From CAIWCD01 sp043782365 (GTDB lineage Bacteria > Myxococcota > Myxococcia > Myxococcales > 40CM-4-68-19), in NCBI GenBank assembly GCA_043782365.1, contig JAYWAO010000473.1:1-9926 (forward strand): a stretch of DNA of 9,926 bases, read 5' to 3'. A program made the position numbers and the translations under genes. How positions within the stretch are numbered: position 1 is the stretch's first letter; each line of letters opens with the position of its first letter. Below are positions 1 to 7,913 of this stretch, one piece after another. The notes under the pieces were generated by a model. The model saw only the letters and a list, made by a program, of their open reading frames with translations, was not told where the DNA came from and did not search any database.

Positions 1-3
1 GTG

Positions 4-1077
4 ATGCTGCGCGCGGCCCTGCAGCAGCTGCTCGAAGGCAAGCACTTCACCCGCGAGCAGTCAGCCGCCGCGATGGAGGCGATGCTCGAGGGAAACGCCT
101 CGCAGGCGCAGATGGCGGCCCTGCTCATTGCGCTGCGGATCAAGGGCGAGACGCCGGACGAGATCGCTGGCGCGGCCTCGGCGCTGCGCCGGCGCGCGCA
201 GACGGTCGAGGTCTCGGCCGAGCAGCGCAAGACGCTGATCGACACCTGCGGCACCGGCGGCGACGGCGCGCACACCTTCAACATCTCCACCACGGCGGCC
301 TTCGTGGCGGCGGCGGCGGGCGCGGCGGTGGCCAAGCACGGCAACCGCGCGGTGTCTTCGCAGTGCGGCTCGGCCGACGTGCTGGGCGCGCTCGGCGTCG
401 AGCTGGAGCTGGGCGCCGCCGGCGTCGCCGCCTGCCTCGCGCAGACGGGCATCGGCTTCCTCTTCGCCCCGCGCCACCACGCGGCGATGCGGCACGTCGC
501 GCCGGTCCGCAAGGAGCTGGGGCTGCGCACGCTCTTCAACCTGCTCGGGCCCCTGGCGAACCCGGCGGGGGCGCGGCGGCAGCTCCTCGGCGTCTACGCA
601 GCCGCGCTGGTGCCGGTGCTGGCGCGGACGCTCCTCGAGCTGGGCTGCGACCGCGCCTTCGTGGTGCACGGCGAAGGCGGGCTCGACGAGATCTCCCCCT
701 CGGGCCCGACCCGCGTGGCGGAGGTGCGCGACGGACAGGTGCGCGAGTTCGAGGTCACCCCAGAGCAGCTCGGCCTCGCCCGCGTGCCCCTGGCGGGCCT
801 GCGCGGCGGCGACGCGGCAACCAACGCCGCCATCCTGCGCGCGGTGCTCTCGGGCGAGCCGGGGCCGAGGCGCACCGCTGTCCTGCTCAACGCGGGCGCG
901 TCGATCGCCGCGGCAGGTCTCTGCGAGGAGATCGCCGAGGGCGTGCAGCTCGCCGCGAAGCTGATCGACTCGGGCGCTGCGCTCGCCAAGGTGGACGCGC
1001 TGGTGGCCGCCTCCCGCGCCGAGCAGCAGAAGGTTGCTGGAGCAGCGGCCGGCGCCGGGCCCGGAGCCGGGCGATGA
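4..1077 (+). CDS. trpD: Anthranilate phosphoribosyltransferase
   Basis: TrpD transfers the phosphoribosyl group of PRPP to anthranilate, the second step of tryptophan synthesis from chorismate, in the cytoplasm. From ATG at 4 the protein has 357 residues, slightly longer than the usual 330-350. The N-terminal helical domain (about 1-70) matches the family start. The PRPP-binding GTGGDG loop is at residues 83-88, KHGNR at 111-115, and the SSQCGSAD segment follows. The metal-binding Asp-Glu pair is visible in GLDEISPSG. The last 15 or so residues are an Ala/Gly-rich tail. ATG at 4 is preferred because it aligns with family N-termini, but GTG at 1 is in frame and adds one residue. TGA at 2-4 could be the stop of an upstream overlapping gene, possibly trpG (inference). 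The stop overlaps the trpC start as ATGA. Confidence 0.96.
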   Translation: MLRAALQQLLEGKHFTREQSAAAMEAMLEGNASQAQMAALLIALRIKGETPDEIAGAASALRRRAQTVEVSAEQRKTLIDTCGTGGDGAHTFNISTTAAFVAAAAGAAVAKHGNRAVSSQCGSADVLGALGVELELGAAGVAACLAQTGIGFLFAPRHHAAMRHVAPVRKELGLRTLFNLLGPLANPAGARRQLLGVYAAALVPVLARTLLELGCDRAFVVHGEGGLDEISPSGPTRVAEVRDGQVREFEVTPEQLGLARVPLAGLRGGDAATNAAILRAVLSGEPGPRRTAVLLNAGASIAAAGLCEEIAEGVQLAAKLIDSGAALAKVDALVAASRAEQQKVAGAAAGAGPGAGR

Positions 1078-1913
1078 AGGGCACCCACCTCGAGAAGCTG
1101 GTCGGCGCCGCGCTGCAGATGCTGGCCGTGCGCGCGACGGGTACGCCGCTCGCCGAGATCAAGGCGAAGGCCAAGGACACGCCCGCTCCCCGCCTGTTCG
1201 CGCAGGCGCTCATCGACGCCCGCGGGCGCGGCGCCGCGCTGATCGCCGAGATCAAGCGGGCCTCTCCCAGCAAGGGCCCGCTCGCGCCCGACCTCGACCC
1301 GGCGGAGCTCGCCCGGGCCTACGCTGATGGCGGCGCGGCGTGCCTCTCGGTGCTCACCGATCGCACCCACTTCGGCGGCTCGCTCGACGACCTGGTGAAG
1401 GCCCGCGCGGCCTGCGCGCTCCCGGCGCTGCGCAAGGACTTTTTGGTAACCCCCTACCAACTCCACGAAGCGCGCGCGTTCGGAGCCGACGCCATCCTCC
1501 TCATCGCCGCTGCCCTCACGCCGCAGCGGCTCGGCGAGCTGCGGGAGCTGGCGCGCGAGCTCTCGCTCTGCGTGCTGTGCGAGGTGCACGACGAGGACGA
1601 GCTGGCCGCGGCGGCGGCGTGCAAGCCCGAACTGCTCGGGATCAACGCCCGCAGCCTGAAGACGCTGCTCGTCGACCCGGGCACCTTCGCGCGGCTCGAG
1701 CCGCAAGCGCGGGGGATCGCGCCGCTGGTGGCCGAGAGCGGAGTGAAGACCCCGCAGGACATCCGGGGCTTCGCTGCCGCTGGCGCCTCGGCGTTCCTGG
1801 TCGGAGAGGCGCTCGCCACCGCGAAGGATCCGGCGGCCGCCACGCGCGGGCTGGTGGAGGCGATCCCGCCCGCGGCGCGCCTGGTGGGCCCTGGCGAAGG
1901 CGCTCGATCGTGA
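1074..1913 (+). CDS. trpC: Indole-3-glycerol phosphate synthase
   Basis: TrpC closes the indole ring, converting carboxyphenylamino-deoxyribulose phosphate to indole-3-glycerol phosphate with loss of CO2. The 279-residue product is close to the usual single-domain length of about 260, so there is no TrpF fusion. It is a TIM barrel. The motif AEIKRASPSKG carries Glu59 and catalytic Lys61, RKDFLV carries Lys121 (the second catalytic lysine of the family), CEVHDEDEL supplies the later glutamate, GINARSLKTL keeps the substrate Asn and Arg, and VAESGVKT keeps Glu-Ser. The reading frame is open far upstream through trpD, but homology begins only at the ATG at 1074. That ATG shares ATGA with the trpD stop and has a GGAG at 1063-1066. 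The stop overlaps the GTG of trpF, implying translational coupling. Confidence 0.96.
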   Translation: MKGTHLEKLVGAALQMLAVRATGTPLAEIKAKAKDTPAPRLFAQALIDARGRGAALIAEIKRASPSKGPLAPDLDPAELARAYADGGAACLSVLTDRTHFGGSLDDLVKARAACALPALRKDFLVTPYQLHEARAFGADAILLIAAALTPQRLGELRELARELSLCVLCEVHDEDELAAAAACKPELLGINARSLKTLLVDPGTFARLEPQARGIAPLVAESGVKTPQDIRGFAAAGASAFLVGEALATAKDPAAATRGLVEAIPPAARLVGPGEGARS

Positions 1914-2578
1914 GCGTGAGGATCAAGCTGTGCGGTGTGCGTCGGGTCAGCGATGCGCTGCTCTGCGCCGCGGGGGGCGCCGACGAGCTCGGCGTCGTCT
2001 TCGCGGCCGGCAGCAGGCGCCGGATCACCCTCGATGAGGCGCGCGCCATCCGCGCCGCGCTGCCGCCCTCGGTCCCCCTGACCGGCGTGTTTCTCGACGC
2101 GACGCTCGACGAGCTGTCGACCGCCGCCAGCACCGGCCTCTTCTCCGCGCTGCAGCTGCACGGCGCGGTGCCCTCGGGCGCGGGCCTGCTCGACGTGGCG
2201 CTGGTGCGCGCGCTCCAACTGAAGTCCGACGCCTTCCTCGAAGAGCTGGAGCTCACTCCGCCCGGCGGCGGTCCGGCCTACTCGCGGCTGCTGCTCGACG
2301 GCCCCGCGGGCGGCTCCGGCCTCTCGTTCGCCTGGGAGCTCGCGAGGCGCGTGCGCGCGCGGCTGTCGAAGGCGCAGACGCTCTTCGTCGCCGGCGGGCT
2401 CCACGCGGGAAACGTCGCCCGGGCGATCGGCGCGGCAGCGCCCGACGGCGTCGATGTCGCGAGCGGCATCGAAGGGCCCGACGGCTTCAAGGATCCGGAG
2501 CGCGTGCGCGCATTCGTCGCCGCGGCGCGCGGTAGGAGCACCGACGGCGCGACCGGGGCATCGACCAAGCGGCAGTGA
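1910..2578 (+). CDS. trpF: Phosphoribosylanthranilate isomerase
   Basis: TrpF catalyses the Amadori rearrangement of phosphoribosylanthranilate, the step between TrpD and TrpC. The product has 222 residues, a normal length for a stand-alone enzyme. The family signature IKLCG near the N-terminus contains the catalytic Cys8. LQLHG lies at 81-85, LLLDGPAGGSG contains the general-acid Asp130, FVAGGL (159-164) and GVDVASGIEG (180-189) form the phosphate-binding end of the barrel, and GFKDPERVRAFV is a typical C-terminal stretch. The last 15 or so residues are a Ser/Thr/Gly-rich tail outside the fold. The start is GTG at 1910, overlapping the trpC stop as GTGA, with GAAGG at 1896-1900. GTG at 1916 is a poorer alternative that leaves only three residues before IKLCG. 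A 63-bp gap follows before trpB. Confidence 0.94.
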   Translation: MSVRIKLCGVRRVSDALLCAAGGADELGVVFAAGSRRRITLDEARAIRAALPPSVPLTGVFLDATLDELSTAASTGLFSALQLHGAVPSGAGLLDVALVRALQLKSDAFLEELELTPPGGGPAYSRLLLDGPAGGSGLSFAWELARRVRARLSKAQTLFVAGGLHAGNVARAIGAAAPDGVDVASGIEGPDGFKDPERVRAFVAAARGRSTDGATGASTKRQ

Positions 2579-2631
2579 CCGCAGGAGTCGCCGAAGCAGG
2601 CAACGCAGGACGCGCACCAGCGCGCGCAACC

Positions 2632-2635
2632 GGAG
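2632..2635 (+). promoter_or_regulatory. Ribosome binding site of trpB
   Basis: GGAG lies six bases before the ATG at 2642. trpB is the only trp gene here that does not overlap its predecessor, so it needs its own ribosome entry, and this site decides the start. The rest of the 63-bp trpF-trpB gap (2579-2641) shows no hairpin or promoter that I can support. Confidence 0.6.
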
Positions 2636-2641
2636 CACGGA

Positions 2642-3892
2642 ATGGACTTGCACCACGAGATCCCCCTCTTCGCCCACGACCCGGGCCCGCTCCCTGACGC
2701 CAACGGCCGCTTCGGCGACTTCGGCGGCCGGTTCGTCCCCGAGACGCTCATCCCCGCGCTCGAGGAGCTGGAGGCCGCCTGGCGCGCCGCCCGCGCCGAC
2801 GCCGGTTATCGAAAAGAGCTCTCATCGCTGCTCGCCGACTACGCGGGCCGCCCGACGCCGCTCTTCCGCGCAGACCGCCTGGCGGAAGGGATGGGCATCG
2901 CCGGCCGCGTCTACCTGAAGCGCGAGGACCTGCTCCACACGGGCGCCCACAAGCTCAACAACACGCTCGGCCAGGGACTCCTCGCGAAGCGGATGGGCAA
3001 GAAGCGGTTCATCGCCGAGACCGGCGCGGGGCAGCACGGCGTCGCCTCGGCCACGGTGGCCGCGCTCCTGGGCCTCGACTGCATCGTCTACATGGGCGCC
3101 GAGGACGTGCAGCGGCAGGCGCCCAATGTCGGCCGGATGCGGCTGCTCGGCGCGGAGGTGCGGCCGGTGGAGGCGGGCTCGCGCACGCTCAAGGACGCGA
3201 TGAACGAGGCGCTGCGCGACTGGGTCACCAATGTTCGCGGCACCTACTACTGCATCGGCAGCGCGGCCGGTCCGCACCCGTACCCGCTGCTGGTGCGGGA
3301 GCTGCAGAAGGTCATCGGCGAGGAGCTCGCGCTGCAAGTAGAGGGGCGCGAGGGCCGCCTGCCCGACGCGGTGCTCGCCTGCGTGGGCGGGGGCAGCAAC
3401 GCCATCGGCGCGTTCCACCGCTTCATCGGCGAATCTCAGACGTCCCTCTTCGGAGTGGAAGCGGCGGGTCACGGGCTCGACTCCGGCAAGCACGGCGCCT
3501 CGATGGGCAAGGGCCGCCCGGGCGTCCTCCACGGCTCGCTCTCGTACCTGCTCCAAGACGCAGACGGCCAGGTGGCCGAGGCCCACTCGATCAGCGCGGG
3601 GCTCGACTACCCGGGCGTGGGCCCGGAGCTCTCGCACTTGAAGCAGACGGGCCGCCTGCAGGCGCTCTCGGCTACCGACGAAGAGGCGCTCACGGCGTTC
3701 TCGCTCTTGGCAAAGAGTGAGGGGATCCTCTGTGCGCTGGAGACGGCCCACGCGGTGGCGGCGTTATCGAAATTACCGGCGGCGCTCAAAGGCGACCCGA
3801 ACGCGGTGATCTGCGTGAACCTGAGCGGCCGCGGCGACAAGGACCTGAACACCATCCTCGCGCGCCTCCTGCCCGCGGGAGGCGCGAAGTGA
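2642..3892 (+). CDS. trpB: Tryptophan synthase beta subunit
   Basis: TrpB is the PLP-dependent subunit that condenses indole with serine to give tryptophan, working in an alpha2-beta2 complex with TrpA. The 416-residue length and N-terminal FGDFGGRFVPETL (24-36) are typical of the TrpB1 class that partners TrpA. HTGAHKLNN contains Lys104, which forms the Schiff base with PLP. ETGAGQHG contains Glu126, the equivalent of the catalytic glutamate. The GGGSNAIGAF loop binds the PLP phosphate. The LLAKSEGI and CVNLSGRGDKD segments complete the conserved C-terminal half. No key residue is missing. The ATG is set by the upstream GGAG. The TGA overlaps the trpA GTG as GTGA, giving the usual tight coupling of the two partners. 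Confidence 0.97.
   Translation: MDLHHEIPLFAHDPGPLPDANGRFGDFGGRFVPETLIPALEELEAAWRAARADAGYRKELSSLLADYAGRPTPLFRADRLAEGMGIAGRVYLKREDLLHTGAHKLNNTLGQGLLAKRMGKKRFIAETGAGQHGVASATVAALLGLDCIVYMGAEDVQRQAPNVGRMRLLGAEVRPVEAGSRTLKDAMNEALRDWVTNVRGTYYCIGSAAGPHPYPLLVRELQKVIGEELALQVEGREGRLPDAVLACVGGGSNAIGAFHRFIGESQTSLFGVEAAGHGLDSGKHGASMGKGRPGVLHGSLSYLLQDADGQVAEAHSISAGLDYPGVGPELSHLKQTGRLQALSATDEEALTAFSLLAKSEGILCALETAHAVAALSKLPAALKGDPNAVICVNLSGRGDKDLNTILARLLPAGGAK
3877..3882 (+). promoter_or_regulatory. Ribosome binding site of trpA inside trpB
   Basis: GGGAGG sits six bases before the GTG at 3889, within the last codons of trpB. It is the strongest Shine-Dalgarno match I see in the window. It supports the GTG start and efficient reinitiation for 1:1 TrpB:TrpA synthesis. 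Confidence 0.6.
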
Positions 3893-4692
3893 CTCCCGCG
3901 CTGACACCCGCCCAGCGGCTGCGCGAGGCGTTCACCAAGGCCAAGGCCGAGGGCCGGCCAGCGTTGGTGTGTTACTTGATGGGCGGCGATCCCTCGCTGG
4001 ACGCCAGCGAAGCGCTGCTGCTGGCGCTCGACGCCGCGGGCGCCGACGTCCTCGAGCTGGGCGTCCCCTTCTCCGACCCGATCGCCGACGGGCCCGTGCT
4101 GCAGCAAGCGGCCACGCGCGCGCTGCAGGGCGGAACCACGCTGCCGAGGTTGCTCGAGCTGGCCGCGCGCGTGAAGGACCGGCTGCGCGCGCCCCTCGTC
4201 GTGATGGGCTACTGCAATCCGTTCTTCGCGCTGGGCTGGGAGAAGTTCGCAGAGGACGCCGCGGCTGCGGGGATCTGCGGCGCGATCGTGCCCGACGTGC
4301 CGCTCGAGGAGGCCGGCCCGCTGCGAGAGGCGCTCGGGAAGCATGGGATGGCCTGGGTACCGCTCTGCGCGCCGACCACGGGCGACGAGCGGCTCGCGAA
4401 GATCGCCGCGGGGGCCGAGGGCTTTCTGTATTACGTGAGCGTCACGGGCGTCACCGGCGCCCGCGCTGCGTTGCCCGAGGACCTCGAAGCCCGCCTCGCC
4501 ACGCTGCACCGGCTCTCTGCAGCGCCGGTAGCGGTGGGCTTCGGCATCTCCAACCCCGCGCAGGCGGCGGCGCTGCGAGGTCAGGCGGACGGCGTGGTGG
4601 TGGGCTCGGCGATCGTCACGGCGCACCACGAGGGCGGCGTGCAGGCGGCGGCCGAGCTTGTACGCGGGCTGGCGAAGGCTCTGCGCGGTTAG
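3889..4692 (+). CDS. trpA: Tryptophan synthase alpha subunit
   Basis: TrpA cleaves indole-3-glycerol phosphate to glyceraldehyde-3-phosphate and indole, and the indole is channelled to TrpB. The 267-residue product is a full-length TIM barrel. The signature LELGVPFSDPIADGP holds the two catalytic acids, Glu56 and Asp67. YLMGGDPS (29-36) aligns with the family's TAGDP-type first strand, with Met-Gly replacing the commoner Thr-Ala. The later YYVSVTGVTGAR loop, the glycine-rich VGFGIS and the VVGSAIV phosphate-binding strands are intact. The start is GTG at 3889, chosen for its GTGA overlap with trpB and its strong GGGAGG. It is the last trp gene. No clear intrinsic terminator follows the TAG; the next 50 bp are GC-rich without an obvious stem plus T-run. 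Confidence 0.96.
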   Translation: MTPALTPAQRLREAFTKAKAEGRPALVCYLMGGDPSLDASEALLLALDAAGADVLELGVPFSDPIADGPVLQQAATRALQGGTTLPRLLELAARVKDRLRAPLVVMGYCNPFFALGWEKFAEDAAAAGICGAIVPDVPLEEAGPLREALGKHGMAWVPLCAPTTGDERLAKIAAGAEGFLYYVSVTGVTGARAALPEDLEARLATLHRLSAAPVAVGFGISNPAQAAALRGQADGVVVGSAIVTAHHEGGVQAAAELVRGLAKALRG

Positions 4693-4746
4693 GATGCGCC
4701 CGGTCAACAGGGCGCGGCGCGGACTGCTGATGGGCCGGTCCCCCGT

Positions 4747-4834
4747 TCACCGCACATCGCGGAACGCATCGACGAGGGAGTCGCGGAACGCCGCCACCTT
4801 GCGCGGGATCTGCACCGACACCGTGACCTCGGCG
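4747..4834 (-). pseudogene. Possible 3' end fragment of an unidentified gene
   Basis: Read on the minus strand, this short stretch encodes about 28 residues ending SVQIPRKVAAFRDSLVDAFR plus three more residues and TGA at 4749-4747. It looks like a helical C-terminus, with 25 of its last 27 sense codons ending in G or C. The plus-strand reading of the same bases is Arg/Ser/Thr/Asn-rich and looks like an antisense shadow. Upstream on the minus strand the protein-like character stops at about 4835, where the plus-strand membrane protein begins. I read it as the tail of a gene whose body is gone. An 11-bp direct repeat, TCGCGGAACGC, at 4757-4767 and 4781-4791 encodes Ala-Phe-Arg-Asp twice. I do not recognise the family, and chance cannot be excluded. 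Confidence 0.3.
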
Positions 4835-5137
4835 GTGCTTGGGCACCTCGGGCTCAACTTCGTCATCGACGTCGGCGCAGCCGGGCTTCTCGGCCTGGCG
4901 CTGGCCTGGATGATCTGGAAGAAGGCGTCGTGGTCGGCGTACTTCATCGCCGTGGCGGTCATCGGCGTCATCGACAACGCGTTCCTCTTCACGCAGGTGG
5001 TCCCCGGGTACATCGAGCTCAACGCCGGCTCCATCGGCGGGCCGGTGATCTGGGCCATCGCGTGCATCGTCACCCCGTTCGGGCTGCCGCCGCTGTCGAC
5101 GTCCGTACCCTCGGCTCAGCCCGTGACGGCGCGATGA
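4823..5137 (+). CDS. Small three-helix membrane protein, possibly truncated
   Basis: I do not recognise a named family. From GTG at 4823 the frame gives 104 residues with three hydrophobic segments: VIDVGAAGLLGLALAWMIW, then AYFIAVAVIGVIDNAFLF, then IGGPVIWAIACIVTPFGL. A conserved-looking loop FTQVVPGYIELNAGS lies between the second and third. Codons are strongly G/C-ending and the amino-acid pattern is that of a real inner-membrane protein. The start is uncertain. The same frame is open back to ATG at 4694, two bases after the trpA stop, but that extension is basic and low in hydrophobic residues and looks non-coding. The true N-terminus may have been lost at a junction near 4830. The TGA overlaps the next gene's ATG as ATGA, so the two were probably one operon. 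Confidence 0.45.
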   Translation: MTSAVLGHLGLNFVIDVGAAGLLGLALAWMIWKKASWSAYFIAVAVIGVIDNAFLFTQVVPGYIELNAGSIGGPVIWAIACIVTPFGLPPLSTSVPSAQPVTAR

Positions 5138-5298
5138 GCGCGCAGCCCGTGCTGGTCGCCGGCGGCACCGGCCACGTCGGCCGCAAGGTCGTCGCGGCGC
5201 TCGTGTCCCGTGGCACTCCGGTGCGCGCGTTGGTGCGGCCCGGGTCCGACGCAGCGTCCATCGAGAGCGCCGGGGTGACCATCGTCCGCGGCGACATG
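5134..5298 (+). pseudogene. Truncated NmrA/SDR-type NAD(P)-binding protein
   Basis: From ATG at 5134 the first 55 residues match the start of atypical short-chain dehydrogenases of the NmrA type. PVLVAGGTGHVG (5-16) has the GxxGxxG dinucleotide-binding loop. It is followed by helix A, the strand PVRALVRPGSDA with the Arg expected for NADP binding, and then VTIVRGDM. Family members run about 250-300 residues. Here homology stops after GDM at 5298. The frame continues to a stop at 5515-5517, but those residues are Ser/Ala/Arg-rich and from 5376 are simply antisense to the convergent gene. The remaining 80% of the enzyme, including the substrate domain, is absent, so this is a broken gene and not a small functional one. 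Confidence 0.65.
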
Positions 5299-5304
5299 TT
5301 CGCC

Positions 5305-5363
5305 GTTCCCGCGCCATCGTCTTCCCTACCGTTCCGGGCCGTCCCGTCCCTAATGGCGGGAAC
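5305..5363. repeat. Imperfect inverted repeat between the converging loci
   Basis: GTTCCCGC at 5305-5312 is complementary to GCGGGAAC at 5356-5363. A further three pairs (CAT/ATG) extend the stem inward across a two-base bulge. The loop is about 35 bases. It lies 12 bases beyond the stop of the minus-strand membrane protein gene and just after the break in the NmrA-type fragment. It could act as a weak bidirectional transcription end or mark an old insertion or deletion edge. There is no T-run, so it is not a canonical intrinsic terminator. Confidence 0.3.
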
Positions 5364-5375
5364 CGGTGTGACGCC

Positions 5376-7412
<2,037 letters not shown>

Positions 7413-7418
7413 TCGGGG

Positions 7419-7865
7419 CTAGCTCCGCGCCGCCTGCTCCCGCGCCACCAGCCACTCGAGCGCCTCGAGATACCCCGCGATCCCCTTGCCCATGATCCGG
7501 TGCGCCACCACCTCGTGGAGCACGCTCACCTGCCGCCACGCCTCGCGCTTGGTCAGGTCGGAGATGTGCACCTCGACGACCGCCACGGCGGGCACGCTCG
7601 CGATCGCGTCGCGCAGCGCGTAGCTGGTGTGCGTGTACGCGCCCGGGTTGAAGACGCAGCCCTGCGCCCACTTGCGCGCCTCGTGCAGCCGGTCGATCAG
7701 TGCGCCCTCGTGGTTGCTCTGGAACGCGCGCACCCCGCAGCCCAGCTCCTGCGCGCGGCCGGCGAAGAGCTGCTCGAGCTGCAAGAGCGTGGTGCTCCCG
7801 TAGGTCTGCGGCTCGCGCTCGCCGAGGAGGTTCAGGTTGGGGCCATTGAGCAGCAGGATGTTCAC
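7419..7865 (-). CDS. aroQ: Type II 3-dehydroquinate dehydratase
   Basis: AroQ removes water from 3-dehydroquinate to give 3-dehydroshikimate, the third step of the shikimate pathway, as a cytoplasmic dodecamer in this family. The 148-residue length is standard. LLNGPNLNLLGEREPQTYG holds the catalytic-loop Arg17 and Tyr22. FQSNHEGALID follows, then FNPGAYTH with Asn73 and His79, EVHISDLTKRE with the catalytic His100 and Arg107, and GKGIAGYLEAL near the end. The ISD after His100 is a variation on the more frequent ISN or LSN. The start is GTG at 7865, since family members begin directly with the first beta strand. GGAG at 7874-7871 supports it. It lies 48 bp after aroB, and a further gene follows after six bases. 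Confidence 0.96.
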   Translation of the reverse strand: MNILLLNGPNLNLLGEREPQTYGSTTLLQLEQLFAGRAQELGCGVRAFQSNHEGALIDRLHEARKWAQGCVFNPGAYTHTSYALRDAIASVPAVAVVEVHISDLTKREAWRQVSVLHEVVAHRIMGKGIAGYLEALEWLVAREQAARS

Positions 7866-7870
7866 GATGA

Positions 7871-7874
7871 CTCC
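7871..7874 (-). promoter_or_regulatory. Ribosome binding site of aroQ
   Basis: On the minus strand, GGAG lies five bases before the GTG start at 7865 in the 48-bp aroB-aroQ gap (7866-7913). It supports the GTG start. I see no promoter or terminator in this gap, so aroQ is probably co-transcribed with aroB. Confidence 0.55.
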
Positions 7875-7913
7875 GGTGAAGGAACGCGCGCGGCGACGGT
7901 GCGATCGCCCGCG

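Noticed and set aside
363..1073. Open frame upstream of trpC running through trpD on the same strand
   Set aside because: The residues are Arg/Gly/Ala-rich with no family pattern and lie out of frame over trpD. TrpC homology starts only at 1074.
1340..1909. Open frame upstream of trpF inside trpC
   Set aside because: It is an out-of-frame shadow of trpC in GC-rich DNA. TrpF signatures begin directly after GTG 1910.
4693..4750. Possible terminator after trpA
   Set aside because: GC-rich bases with a small GGGCCGGTCCC element, but no adequate stem and no T-run.
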